64,000 nt of DNA from Mytilus californianus (GCF_021869535.1 NW_026262679.1:86301143-86365142); one strand, 5' to 3'; positions 35,822-47,492 are shown, counted from the first letter of the stretch. The notes: generated by a model from the letters alone, not told the origin. Made by a program: numbers and translations.

Positions 35822-36004
35822 TTACACCTTTTCGGGATTTTCTTTTATTCTTGTTATATTGTCATAATATGGGTCTTTCGGTGGCGGTGCAAGTAGCACT
35901 TCAAACAAATCGGTAAAAGAATTGTCCAAAACACAGTCCACTGCTATGTTTGGCAGTAAGGTCTTTCCCTGCGTTTCCACTGTTACTATAAATATTCCAC
36001 TCAT
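35822..36004 (-). CDS. Short orphan frame, possible first exon
   Basis: ATG at 36004; 60 codons, with a stop immediately after a potential splice donor ('gaaaag' then 'gtgtaa'). The peptide contains 'MSGIFIVTVETQGKTLLPNI' and an acidic, proline-containing end ('LLAPPPKDPYYDN'). Composition looks protein-like. If spliced, the exon would end in phase 0 after the Lys codon. No partner exon could be defended downstream, because the frame at 35430-35666 is repeat-derived. No family recognised. Confidence 0.3.
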   Translation of the reverse strand: MSGIFIVTVETQGKTLLPNIAVDCVLDNSFTDLFEVLLAPPPKDPYYDNITRIKENPEKV

Positions 36005-36254
36005 GTCATACGTTTGGAATATATATCATATCATATTTGGCCATAATAAACGTTATGAATGTCAGATCTAGATCGTTATTGATGTCAATTTCCATGTTTG
36101 TAAGGCGTTAATTTCAAACGCACAACTGATTAAAATTTTTGTTATATAAATTTAGAGACGGACGCGCGCGGCTCCGTTACGGACGCGGGTTTTTAAAAAA
36201 AGGACTTTTTTCTCGTCGACCTTTCACAATATGCGGGGAATCCGACGAACGCGG

Positions 36255-36735
36255 TATTATTATTGATGCGCAATGATTAGAAACACGGTATTGGCAGTAT
36301 TTGGCCACAGCTTTATTATAAAATTATAAACACATATAACTAGGTAAACAGTTAAGATATATATATGTAAAGTAAATAGATATTTGGATGAACGTAGTCA
36401 CCTTTCATATTGGCAAACTACGACACGATAACTAGATAACTAAATAGATAAATAATTAAGATATATATATAGTAAATAGATAATTAATTAAACGTAGTCA
36501 CCTTTCATATTGGCAGACTACAAAAAGATAACTAGATAGATAGATAGATAACTAGATAACTAATTATTTACAATAAATGAAGCATCCAATTAAATGAATC
36601 CTGGGAAACAGAGATTCGTAAATTTTTGTGTGGTGGTCCTGGGATACAGAGACCCACAATATCAAATGTTTTGGATGCTAAATGAAATATGACGCCAAAT
36701 GACGCATATTTAAAGGAAACGCAGCGAAATGTGCC
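36255..36735. repeat. Perfect 481 bp direct duplication, copy 1
   Basis: No difference was found by eye to 37268-37748 at a constant offset of 1,013 bases. Inside it a unit of about 100 bases is repeated ('aacgtagtcacctttcat' at 36391 and 36491), along with a TAGA-type simple repeat (36530-36550) and two 'cctggga' + 'acagaga' words. It has no coding frame. Exact identity implies a very recent event or an assembly artefact. Confidence 0.9.
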
Positions 36736-36843
36736 CATAACTAAATATCACTACGGAATGTTCATGTAAACCGACACGTACAAAAATTGTTCTTACATGA
36801 TACATGTACGAACGAAGTCACAGATTACTGTAGATATAAATGT

Positions 36844-36993
36844 CTAAGAATAAATAGTCTTAAAACACAACACACGTTGAGATGGCATAGCTATACTAGC
36901 AAACAACGGACAAGTACACTGTAGATAATAATCTGATGTTCCACATATACTGCTTAGTTGACGGTTCATCCGAACTGTTGTACAAGAATCATC
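36844..36993 (-). CDS. Cys-rich exon-like frame
   Basis: On the minus strand a good 3' splice site ('tttactatatttttcag', ending at 36994) precedes 49 codons and a stop at 36844. The peptide is Cys-rich, with five Cys, including 'CGTSDYYLQCTCPLF'. It would be a terminal exon if real. It sits in the 532 bp spacer between the two perfect 481 bp copies. No family recognised and no upstream exon could be identified. Confidence 0.3.
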   Translation of the reverse strand, partial: DDSCTTVRMNRQLSSICGTSDYYLQCTCPLFASIAMPSQRVLCFKTIYS

Positions 36994-37078
36994 CTGAAAA
37001 ATATAGTAAAGACACAGCAAAAATATGTTCATGATATATTATGCTAGGTAGTATAAGACATAGTGGTGGGTGGGTGGG

Positions 37079-37272
37079 TCTTTAAATCACCAAATAATAT
37101 TCCGTCTGTTTCTTTCAAATGTCGAAATGAAAAGATCGCGTGCGCAGTCATATTGCGCATTGACAAACATACATCTGATAGCCTACATTTAATAGAGATG
37201 AAACAGCTAATAACACAAGTAATCTATGCTTACACTAATAACCGAATTTATGCTGAATCATAAATTCTATTA
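37079..37272. repeat. 194 bp segment, copy 1 (identical to 42172-42365)
   Basis: No difference was found by eye to 42172-42365 at an offset of 5,093 bases. It joins the second 481 bp copy with a 5-base overlap, 'tatta' (37268-37272), that is common to both duplicated segments. The 66-codon plus frame here (37063-37263) is therefore also present at 42 kb, without evidence that it is coding. Confidence 0.9.
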
Positions 37273-37748
37273 TTATTGATGCGCAATGATTAGAAACACG
37301 GTATTGGCAGTATTTGGCCACAGCTTTATTATAAAATTATAAACACATATAACTAGGTAAACAGTTAAGATATATATATGTAAAGTAAATAGATATTTGG
37401 ATGAACGTAGTCACCTTTCATATTGGCAAACTACGACACGATAACTAGATAACTAAATAGATAAATAATTAAGATATATATATAGTAAATAGATAATTAA
37501 TTAAACGTAGTCACCTTTCATATTGGCAGACTACAAAAAGATAACTAGATAGATAGATAGATAACTAGATAACTAATTATTTACAATAAATGAAGCATCC
37601 AATTAAATGAATCCTGGGAAACAGAGATTCGTAAATTTTTGTGTGGTGGTCCTGGGATACAGAGACCCACAATATCAAATGTTTTGGATGCTAAATGAAA
37701 TATGACGCCAAATGACGCATATTTAAAGGAAACGCAGCGAAATGTGCC
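37268..37748. repeat. Perfect 481 bp direct duplication, copy 2
   Basis: Matches 36255-36735 with no indel or substitution seen. It is followed within 4 bases by two adjacent hairpins. Confidence 0.9.
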
Positions 37749-37751
37749 AAA

Positions 37752-37801
37752 TTGACCAAGACAGTCATAAATGACTGTCGGGTCAACCGCCATAAAAGCG
37801 G
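37752..37801. repeat. Two adjacent hairpins at the duplication edge
   Basis: 'ttgacc' + 'gacagtcat' pairs with 'atgactgtc' + 'ggtcaa' (37752-37786, 2-base loop). It is immediately followed by 'ccgc' + 'gcgg' (37787-37801). The first stem has 15 pairs with one small internal bulge. These lie directly beside the end of the 481 bp duplication. Confidence 0.8.
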
Positions 37802-38774
37802 ATAGAGCTGCGTAGAAGCTGTGAGCCAAATACAATATAAAGGACTCATATATTTAAACCCTAACGATAACTGAATTCTAATGAATATCATGCAATTTCT
37901 TAATACACATTGTGGAAAGTATGTGGTGTGTAGACAAGAAAGGCTTCTACCGCGCCTTGAAATGTGGTAAGCAAAATGTATTACCAATATGAGTCAAATG
38001 TTCACCATCTTGGCATTTAAATATGGAATTGGGAGATACATCGGAGTATCGTATGTATTGATTGCAATATCCCCCTTGACGAATGATCAAACTAGCCAGC
38101 CAGTGATTATCCTCTTTCTGGTTCTAATCATTGTTTCTGTTACTACGGAATAATGTCATGTTTATTTGGCAAACTTAAGACCACAACAATCTGATATTCA
38201 GTAAAAGAACAGAAACTATATTCACAGTATTTTCCCACATCTTATATGTTTTTTCCCACATCTTATATGTTATACTCCTGTCGTATTGTCAATTCAATCA
38301 ATTCCGCGTATCTACATATGTGTAAAATTAGAGATATTGAAAACTGAATTCCAGTTTAATCTTGTACAAGATGAATGCCACCTGGTATATTCCAAACTTG
38401 AATAAATTCGTTTTTTTATACAAAGGTGGAAACCAAACTCTAATGATTACTGGCGAAACTGCTAATCTTACATAACGGTTAGTATTACTAAAGTAATTGC
38501 AAGTTCTAAATATAAAATTAGAAAAAATTCAAACAGTTATACCCATTGTTGTGTTTGAATATTTGAACGAAATGACATAGACTTCCATGAACACATTGCC
38601 TGAGGTTTAGAATCAGGTCAACCATTTGTGGCAGCTCTGTAGCAGCGCCTTTCCTGAAGAAACGAGAACTTTGTATCCCTTGACTTAATCCGAAAATATT
38701 CAGTGACTATTTTAGGACTCCTAAACTGATATTTAGAGAAAGGAGTTCTATCAAAACAAGCATTCTGAAAGTAA

Positions 38775-39990
38775 TGCATTGCAATACATAGCCACTACCG
38801 GTTAATAATTCATTGTACTGGAACAAAATATTAACTTGATCTATAACTTGTCATGGTGTAAACTATAGAACAAATATCAAGTCAATATATTCAAGCATGA
38901 CGAGAAAAAAAAAATGTGGAAAACTGATTATTAAGTAAATTTTTATTAAGTCCAGGGACCATTACTCTGCACAAAATCACCAAACCGGAACAAAACTCGA
39001 AACTTGAGCAATTACTTGTCATGATAAAACTATATACCAATTATTAAAGCTATATCTTCAAGCATGACAACAACAAAAAATTGAGGAAAACTGATAATGT
39101 GTGTGAATTTATAGAATATTAAGTCCAATGACCAAAACTCAGCACAAAAATCAGCAGACTGGAACAAAATATGAACTTGATATGTAACTTACCATGATAA
39201 AACTATGTACAAATTATCAAATCAATATCTTCAAGCAATAACCAAAAAAAAATAATTGCGGAAAACTGATTATTTGGGGGAATTTTCTTAGTCCAAGGAC
39301 CATAACTTTGAACAAAATCATTAGGCTGGAATACAATTCGAACTTGATCTGTAACTTGTCATGATAAAACTATATACCAATTATCAAATCGATATCTTCA
39401 AGTAAGACGAACAAATATGCGGAAAACTGATTATTTGAGTGCATTTTCTCAGTCCAAGGACCATAACTTTGCACAGAATCATCATACTGGAACGCAATTC
39501 GAACTTGGTCTGTAACTTATCATGATTAAACTATATACAATTTATCAAATCAACATATTCAAGCATGACGAAAACATGTGCAGACAACTGATTATTTTAA
39601 TGAATTCTCTTAGTCCAAGGACCATAGTTTGCACAAAATCATCAGACCGGAACACAATTCGAACCTGATCTGTAACTTGTCACGATAAAACTATATACCA
39701 ATTATCAAATCAACGTCTTCAAGTATGACGAAAAAATGTGCGGAAAACTAATTATTTGTGTGTATTTGACCACAACTCTGCACAAAATCATCAGACCGGA
39801 ACAACATTCATACTTGGTCAGTAACTTGTCATGATAAAACAATACACCAAATATCAAACCGATATCTTCAAGCACGAAAACAAAAATTTAGAAGACTGAT
39901 TTGCCGGATTGACAGGTGGACAGACAGACAGACGAACATAGTGAGAACCTTAAGTTCCCTTAAACTCAATCGGTAGGGGACTTATAACAA
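38775..39990. repeat. Tandem array, 7 units of 159-173 bp
   Basis: 'acttgtcatgataaaac' or a variant starts at 38846, 39014, 39187, 39354, 39515, 39675 and 39834. Each unit also holds a 'tatcttcaagcatgacg' block, 'gcggaaaactgatta' and 'ccaaggaccataac'. Unit length shortens from about 170 to 160 bases along the array. It ends in 'gatttgccggattgacagg', a short GACA run and 'gacgaacatagtgagaacc'. This organisation is typical of tandem-core mollusc elements. No coding frame. Confidence 0.85.
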
Positions 39991-40718
39991 AGCAATTAAC
40001 CAGCGACAGGTCTAAACTTGTAAATAGTAAGTTATTTCGTTTAAGCAAAAAATAGGATAAGCATATCTAGGCCGCTCATCAATAACGTGTGTGGTTCCTT
40101 CGAAGCACTGGTCAGTCTTAGATAAAATTAAATGGAGTTCAATAATATATATATTTTTCTTGATATCTGGCGAGATGACAATATTATTTGTAATTTAGTT
40201 CATTTGTTAGGATAATTTTTTTTTTTTTTTATTAGTATTAATCATTAGCGTAGAGATCGTTTGTACACTATTTTCGATTGCAAGTTACTTTTACAAACTT
40301 GATCATCAAAAGTTTTAATCTTTGAAAAGATTATCGTCTGCAAATCGTTGACATGAACTTACAATCTCAGAGAGTTAACGGTTTCCTTACATTTACTATA
40401 TACCATTTCTAAGGTCAAGAAAAGTTCAAATCGTAATCGGCATCGCAGCTTGTAGATACATTACGTTAGGAATTTATTATCTCAAATTGTAACGTATCTA
40501 AATAGAAAGATTTTGTATTCGAAAGAGAAACATCGAAATGTGTGTTAAATAATGTGAACAGTTGTACAAGGACTATCAAGTATATATTGTAAACATTAAA
40601 CGTAGATAACATAATATTCGTTTTAATGACAGCCAAATCGATTGAGGATATAATAATACTGCTATATTAACATAGTTGTTGAATGCCTAGTCCCTAACCG
40701 TTGAACTTTATATCTAGC
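39991..40718. other. Unassigned DNA
   Basis: No gene or repeat recognised. Confidence 0.4.
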
Positions 40719-40931
40719 TTAATTCCACTGCAAAAGTATCTCAGCAACAATATATTTATACTCAAGTTCAATTTCTTTATTTGTTATTTTTGTATGAGGC
40801 AAAACTGGTTTAATAACAAGTTTCCCCTGTTCATATGACACTTTTTGCTGATCATTATCAATTATAGAGTTGTTCCTAAGTAGAAAAAAGATGACATACT
40901 CGCCCGTTTGATTTTTTGATTTTATTTTAAG
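40719..40931 (-). CDS. Exon-like frame, unknown protein
   Basis: Minus-strand frame, open for about 70 codons and ending at TAA (40719). It lacks an ATG, but 'gtttgtcag' at about 40932 could be a 3' splice site. The peptide is hydrophilic and balanced ('LKIKSKNQTGEYVIFFLLRN', 'PVLPHTKITNKEIELEYKYI'), ending 'AEILLQWN'. It would be a terminal exon. No family recognised; chance cannot be excluded. Confidence 0.3.
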   Translation of the reverse strand, partial: LKIKSKNQTGEYVIFFLLRNNSIIDNDQQKVSYEQGKLVIKPVLPHTKITNKEIELEYKYIVAEILLQWN

Positions 40932-40940
40932 TACTGACAA

Positions 40941-42171
40941 ACATCTTAATCAAGACTAGGAGAGTAACTAGTTGTTTGCGTGAGATTTGAATGATCTTTA
41001 CCGATTGCATTACCTGGTCGATTTACTACATCAAAAGAACAACTATCATCCTGAAGTTGGGGGATCGTTAGATGCTGGTACTGAACCTGGTTAAAGTTGT
41101 GTTTCCTCTTGTCTAGATGCAGCTCCTAATGTTGCAGTGGCTTTCCATCATTTTGATGACCTTCTTGTATTCATCTTAGTGCCAAACAACTATAAGATTA
41201 AATTGAACAACCAAAACAGAATATTGCTTTGTACTATAAATAAAGAATTTGTCAATTAGCGAACTTTAAAAGTTCATTGACGCCTATAACCAACCAGTTT
41301 AACATTCATCTGTCAGGAATGAAATATTTGTGTTTACGTGAAATGATACCGTTGCACAAATGTCGGTCAGCTTCCGACAATAAATTATTCTGGGTTACAC
41401 GAGCGAGGAGGCTGATTAAACAATCTGTACCGAATGACGATGCTGTTAAAAATAGCGCAAGTGAGGTGATATATGCTAATTTATATTATAAAATCGGTCA
41501 AAGTAATTAAACGGACACAGTGGTAATTTAACAGAATACTAGACGATATTTAAAACACATGTACTATATATAACTATCTATAATGATTATAATAATTAAC
41601 ATCTAGAATGATGATAATAACATCTAGAAATGATGATAAAAAACATTTATAATGATAGTAATAACCTGAGGTAGATAATAAGACAGCTAACAAATTGTTG
41701 CGATTGCATATATAATGATGCTTACAGTTAAGGTTATGGTGATGCATACATGAAGAGATAAAAAATAATTATGTTGAACATGCGTAACCTTCAATTAGCA
41801 TTAAGCTGTGACCGCCGGAGTGAAATGTGCAGATCGGTGTCAAGCGTGAATTGAAATGGAATAAAACGTGTATATCTCTATGTAACAGTACATAAAAAAA
41901 AAAAAAAAATTAATAGCTCAATTCTTATACATAAACACCGATCGCTACCTCCGGATAGTAAAAGTATTATAACATGTAAAAATAAGCAAAATAAGCAATA
42001 AATTGAAATTAATTTGTTATAAAACACTGATATTCTATTAAATATCCCACAATTGTTGCGGGAGACTAACTCTAATTATACCACCTGAGTTCCAATTGTA
42101 GAAAAGTGGTACCAAAACCTGCACAATGTGGATCCTATATCTTTTTAATCACCAAAATAATTTTCTTTAAA
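40941..42171. other. Unassigned DNA with simple-repeat tract
   Basis: 'aatgatgataataacatctag'-like units form a short degenerate tract at about 41575-41665. The 77-codon frame at 41277-41510 has no recognised features and its start is not an ATG. An A run lies near 41895-41908. Confidence 0.4.
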
Positions 42172-42365
42172 TCTTTAAATCACCAAATAATATTCCGTCT
42201 GTTTCTTTCAAATGTCGAAATGAAAAGATCGCGTGCGCAGTCATATTGCGCATTGACAAACATACATCTGATAGCCTACATTTAATAGAGATGAAACAGC
42301 TAATAACACAAGTAATCTATGCTTACACTAATAACCGAATTTATGCTGAATCATAAATTCTATTA
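42172..42365. repeat. 194 bp segment, copy 2
   Basis: Matches 37079-37272 exactly by eye. Here it is followed at once by an R2 tail (42375). It is preceded by unrelated sequence that ends in 'ctttaaatctttaaat'. Confidence 0.9.
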
Positions 42366-42374
42366 ATTTGGCAT

Positions 42375-42640
42375 GGCCTTATGTCTGTTTGTTTTGCTCA
42401 AACATTGGTGTCAATATAATGTTCTATGCGACTGTTATACAAGTGAGAGCTTTAGCTAATTATGAAACCAGGTTTAATTCACCATTTTCTACATAAGGCA
42501 ATGCCTGTACCAAGTCAGGAATATGACAGTTGTTTTCCATTTGTTTGATGTGTTTGAGCATTTGATTTTGCCATTTCACAAAGGACTTTCCGTTTTGAAT
42601 TTTCCTTAGAGTTCGGTATTTTTGTATTTTACTTTTTCCT
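42375..42640 (+). repeat. R2 retroelement 3' tail
   Basis: 'tttgttttgctcaaacattg', 'gaaaccaggtttaattcacc', 'ccaagtcaggaatatgacag' and 'agttcggtatttttg' define the R2 tail in plus orientation. Confidence 0.85.
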
Positions 42641-43558
42641 TCAAGGCAGGGGTAAAAAAAATTACTTAGCATCTGGAACGTCAAATCATCATGGGAGCGC
42701 GCAGTCCGATGGCTCGTTTAAGAATTATTATTATACTTTCACGTAATACATAACATAAATAGTTTACCTAAATTTATTTATGTACAGAAACGCTATAAAG
42801 GTTAACATCCAACGTTTCTGTTAAGCACTTCTGGATACTTTACAAAGTCTGGGAATGCCTCTAAAGTTCAAGTTAGCATGGACACTTACAATAAAGGAAT
42901 GCACTTTTCAATATAATAATGATTGAATTACATCGCATTCGAAAAATTTTATATTTGATTAGAGTTCATTGGGGAAATTTCTGCTTTAGATTATTCATAC
43001 TGTTTATAAAATTATTGTATTTTTTGACAGAGAGGAACACCAGCAGTCTAATTTGATAGACATTTTGTAACGAGAACATGTAAATAATTGATTTCATCTT
43101 ATAATTTACGTCCTCATGTGAATGTGAATAACTTGTGAAGCCTAGTTTTCATGGTTGCGATGATCATCAATGAAAATATAAAGAGTATTTTCACATTTCA
43201 TGTTTAAATTTATAAATTGAATTATTATTATTGGATCACTTTCTTCTTCTTTTGACATTTATATAAAAAAAATCATAATTTTACATATCTGAGCAATAAG
43301 ACTTAGTTGTGTTTTGCATGTAAAGTAGAGGATTAGTGTTCGCTATCAAACAATCATAATCCTTTTAAAATAGAAAGAGCATTGACAAATAAAAGCCAAA
43401 ACTGATTGTAAATGTTCATGCTTTAAAACATTTGACAGTTAATGAACACTAAGGATATCCTGTACTACCTGTTTACAAGTAAAACATCAATTTTTATGAC
43501 GGCATCTAATCTTGGAATTGATAACAAGAACTTCTTCTTATGCAATTTACTTAAGAAA
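42641..43558. other. Unassigned DNA
   Basis: Nothing recognised. Confidence 0.4.
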
Positions 43559-43656
43559 CATATCTCTGTCAATCATGAACAGAGGTTAACAGAATGTAGT
43601 TTATATACATATTTCTGTCAATCACGAACAGAGGTTAACATAATGTAGTTTACATA
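43559..43656. repeat. 49 bp tandem duplication
   Basis: 'ctgtcaatcatgaacagagg' (43566) recurs as 'ctgtcaatcacgaacagagg' (43615) with the intervening 'ttaaca.aatgtagttta' conserved. Confidence 0.8.
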
Positions 43657-44384
43657 AGTTTGATAGATATTTATAATAATGTATGATGTCATTAAGCCCC
43701 TTTAGGGTTTTGAAGGCAAAAATTTATCCAAACTAACATAACTTCATAAGACTTCCATTTTTATTGTTTTTCGCCAGAAATTTGACATGTAACGCACGAA
43801 AAATGTAATAATACAGTACTCTGTGTTGGGACTTGTACCTCGATCTGTGTGGTGTTTTTTAGACAAGTAACTTTAATATACATTGAACGAAAAAAAAAAA
43901 AGGTTGTCTTGTCTATGGATTTAGTATTCTAAAATTTGTCGTATTTTCCGTCAATTAACTTTTTGCGAATATAAAGATTATCAAACGGCCATTTGTTATC
44001 GTCGTGAGATTTTTAAAATCTGATTAATTTTTATTTATTTATTAAAATCTACTTTGCTGGAAACACATAGAAGCGAATCATTTTTTTTTTATTATTATTT
44101 AAATTGTTAGTTCCAAATAATTTACTTTTACATTTTTAAAGAAATTGTTTGGAAACTAAGCTTTCGACTCGGGCAAAGTTGCCATGAAATAGGTTTTTTT
44201 TCAATCTCTTTTAGTCCTATATCTCCTGACGTGGCTAAGTATTTATAATCTCTGGTTTTCAATTTTTACCGTTCCAGAGAAGCGTTTCAAATACATAAAA
44301 TTTATTAAGTGTTATTTTCAAAAGAATTCCAATGGAAAAATACTATCGAAATCAGACTTAAATCGAAAAGTACGTATTCTGCTC

Positions 44385-44700
44385 ATAGACGGTTAATGTT
44401 TCGTCTATGCCGTTGACATGCCACAGATGCGTTATGTCCACCTGAATAGTCTCGTGCTAGCTTCAATGCAGGATATCGTGAGTTCAATGCCCGACCCGAT
44501 CAAACGAGACTTGAAAATTGATGTTTCCTGCTTCTCCCCAAGCATGAGGCATATAAAACAAGGAACGAAGACTGGTCAGATGGAAATAAGAAAATGTGTA
44601 CGGATAAGGCACCAGGTCCATTTAAGAACCGTTACCTTGTGCTCACCTAAAACAAAGATTTTATATATTCATATCACATATGGACATCTTCTCATCCTGA
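44385..44700 (+). repeat. SINE-like repeat with tRNA-type B box
   Basis: 'ggttaatgtttcgtctatg', 'gtgctagcttcaatgcagg' and 'atcgtgagttcaatgcccg' form a head in which 'gagttcaatgcc' resembles a degenerate pol III B box (GGTTCGANNCC). From memory this head occurs in a mussel SINE-like family. The 99-codon frame across it (44418-44717) is an artefact. Confidence 0.5.
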
Positions 44701-44765
44701 TCTTGATTAGCTTTTAATTTTGCCACTGGACGTCAATGCAAACATCAATTCAATATCACAATTTT
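44700..44765 (+). repeat. D/H-family 3' end fragment
   Basis: 'tttgccactggacgtcaatg' then 'caaacatcaattcaat' resembles the H end of the family. Confidence 0.45.
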
Positions 44766-45054
44766 TCGTTTTCATTACTTAAACTGAGAGGGCTGTAAAT
44801 CCACAAGACATTGAAAACAGGTCGAGAATGGATTAAGATTGTTTCAACCTGGTCGAGTACGAGTTCAGACTTTTCAGTATTGGCAAGATAAAGGTCGAGT
44901 ACAAATCAATACAGTTAATTATGGTTAAGGTTGGTGTTGAGTAAGATTTAGTACTAAATTTCACACCCATTCAGAATGGTTTTGTTACAGTCGAGTACAT
45001 TCAAAACTCATATGGAATATTCTAATATTCACCATAATTTAAGACTATTTACAG

Positions 45055-45195
45055 CAGTTTTTAAAAAAGAGGCTGAAGATACCACTGGGACATTCAAATT
45101 CATTAGTCGAAGAAAACCTGACAACGCCACGGCAAAAGTCGAACAAGTCCACAAAACACTACATAGAAAACTAAAGATTGAGCAACGACAATAGG
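45055..45195 (-). repeat. E-family repeat, first half
   Basis: 'gataccactgggacattc', 'gacaacgccacggcaaaag' and 'actacatagaaaactaaag' match E at 55262-55445. The copy breaks off at about 45195 and its next segment appears at 45745. Confidence 0.7.
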
Positions 45196-45199
45196 TAAA

Positions 45200-45744
45200 T
45201 GTCACGACACGACATATTTAATTTGGTCAAATCAATAACAAATTTATTTAATGATTAAGTTGGAAAAGAAAAAAATATATCATTACAACAACTTACCTGT
45301 TCGAATCATTATTCCAAATTTTTTAAAACATTACAAAACAATATAACACGAGGCACACAAAAAAAAGTCCGATGTCACTGACCGCATTTCGTTTCTAATA
45401 CATTAGAGATAGTAAAAAAAAACCCATTCCGGAAAAACGCATAATTTCCGTACAAATACTGACAAACTTGTGTAATTATAGATATTATTATTAATATGAA
45501 TTATAAACTTATTTTGTAGTAGTAAAGACTGTTTGTAACAGTAATTTATTTATTCAGATATTTATATTAATGTTATTTATAGTTTATTTAACTGAATACT
45601 CTCCCTGGATATTTAGAGGTGAATTTAACAGGTGGAATGCTGTACATTAAGTTTTTATTGTTAAATAGCAATATGTACAATAAAGAATCAATTTAAGTGT
45701 TAAAAAAAAGATTGAGTAACACGTACTTTACCAAAAACCGTGGT
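45200..45744. other. Sequence interrupting an E-family copy
   Basis: About 545 AT-rich bases separate the two halves of E. It may be an inserted element. No terminal inverted repeat was found by eye. Confidence 0.4.
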
Positions 45745-45815
45745 TGAACTAAGTTGCTTCGGAAGGGTAGGCAGTTCCTATTCCGCATATGACGCCCTAC
45801 CCGTCTGTGGAGTTT
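45745..45815 (-). repeat. E-family repeat, second half
   Basis: 'gcttcggaagggtaggcag' with 'ccgcatatgacgccc' corresponds to the E segment seen in the opposite orientation at 58210-58250. Confidence 0.55.
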
Positions 45816-46494
45816 CAACTGCTTGCATAATAAAATACAAATGCATCGAATATGTTTTTCTTTAAACTAAGGTTAAACTAACTCCATCATGCAGATTTGA
45901 CACTTAGTCCTTAAATGGATTTGGCTGTTCGTTGTGATCCCATAATGCAACTTTAATGTACATGTACCTTTTTTGGAAAAAAAAACCCTTTTGATTTTAA
46001 AGTCAAAATCAGGCTACAGCATCAATTTATAATCTAAAATTTCGGCAAATTTCCCCAAAACACGCGACAAAAATTATCATAAGACTTTACTATCTTCAAG
46101 TAATCGACTTCTTCTGCTACAGACCGATAAAGATCACTTATGCACCTATGGTGCGTCTGTGATTTAAGGGCGTTAATTGACGCTTAGAGGATATTTAAGG
46201 TACCCATGCTTCAATTTTTTCTTGAAACTACAGCTATAAACTAATATGACTGTCAATGAATTCAGGAGGAATACCACCACAAATCCCTCTATAATGCTTT
46301 TTAAAATTTACATTTAAAAAACAAATGAAAGTCAGGGATGTATATACTTGAGGAGTTATATAAACAAAATAAAAATTAAAGGATAGCCAAATTCACTTAG
46401 GTCAACAATGACGGAGGGAGTTTGAACCTTAGTGTCTTTATTATATCTTGATTTAACGACGGACAATTAACGAACTGATGCCAGTGCCGATATA
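45816..46494. other. Unassigned DNA
   Basis: Nothing recognised. Confidence 0.4.
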
Positions 46495-46580
46495 CTGACT
46501 AATGTGTCGAATGATCTCTTCGGGGACTTGCAGTCTACCAACAGCGGTGTTATCCCAGTGCTACCAAAAATAAACGAACG
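46495..46580 (+). repeat. G-family fragment
   Basis: 'cttcggggacttgcagtc' and 'agcggtgttatcccagtgc' correspond to G at 50430-50470. Confidence 0.45.
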
Positions 46581-46674
46581 ACAGATTAAAATGTCACACA
46601 AAATCGTATAATGAAAAAGCAAAATGATGATGTTAAATTTGATGTATGCCTTTTTGTGCTTCTTCGTTACATTT

Positions 46675-47010
46675 GTTTGTTTTATAGTGATTAAGATGAT
46701 AACACAATGTTGACTGCTGTACCCCTATTTTTGATTTTTTAACCTATTGTGTTTGTTTGTTTTGTTCACGCATCGTTGTCAATATAATGGAATTTGATGC
46801 GACTGTCATACAAGTGAGAGGTTTAGCTAGCTATAAAACCAGGTTCAATCCACCATTTTCTACATAAGAAAATGCCTGTACCAAGTCAGGAATATGACAG
46901 TTGTTATCCATTCGTTTGATGTGTTTGAGCTTTTGATTTTGCCATTGGATTAGGGACTTTCCTTTTTGAATTTTCCTCGGAGTTCAGTATTTTTGTGATT
47001 TTACTTTTCA
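46675..47010 (+). repeat. R2 retroelement 3' tail
   Basis: Begins 'tttatagtgattaagatg' and 'acaatgttgactgctgtacc', and ends 'cggagttcagtatttttgtg'. It faces an oppositely oriented copy at 47493. The long minus frame 46904-47245 starts in unrelated DNA and runs through this tail, so its C-terminal part is repeat. Confidence 0.85.
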
Positions 47011-47492
47011 TTGCAAACAAAAACAATCTTTGACCTTTACTCAAAAACACAATCACATCAGTTTTGTCTTTCCTTTTCAAGTTATAAAGCGGTATAACTA
47101 GTTCACCTAGCCCAATATTTGACATTTGGTAATCTCCCTTGGATTTCTTCTGTCTGTTAGTAAAACCTTTGTATACTAGTAAATACGTAGCCAAGGTTTG
47201 ATAAAAATGACCTACTAAATCAAATGCTTGTGAAAAGGGTGCCATGGTCTATTCGCTTGAAAGAACCTTTGCATCAACTCTATGGTAGGTCCATGGTTGA
47301 CCAAAGTGATATTAAACTGATAACTCAACGACAAACTAGCAATGCCATTATTGTATTTCTTTTGGTTAAAATATAGAAACGATAACGTAACCCTGTGTCC
47401 GCTACTCTCCCACCAGGTTTACGATTTCAAATTGTGACTCTGCACTTAATTTCCATAATGAGTGCATTGATAATGTTTTTTCATCCATATAA

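Noticed and set aside
38775-39990. CRISPR-like array
   Set aside because: The units are long, continuous tandem repeats without unique spacers, in a eukaryotic context.
44418-44717. 99-codon frame
   Set aside because: It overlaps a SINE-like repeat head that I recognise. No coding signature.
46904-47245. 113-codon minus-strand frame
   Set aside because: Its last third is the R2 tail, and the rest shows no family features.
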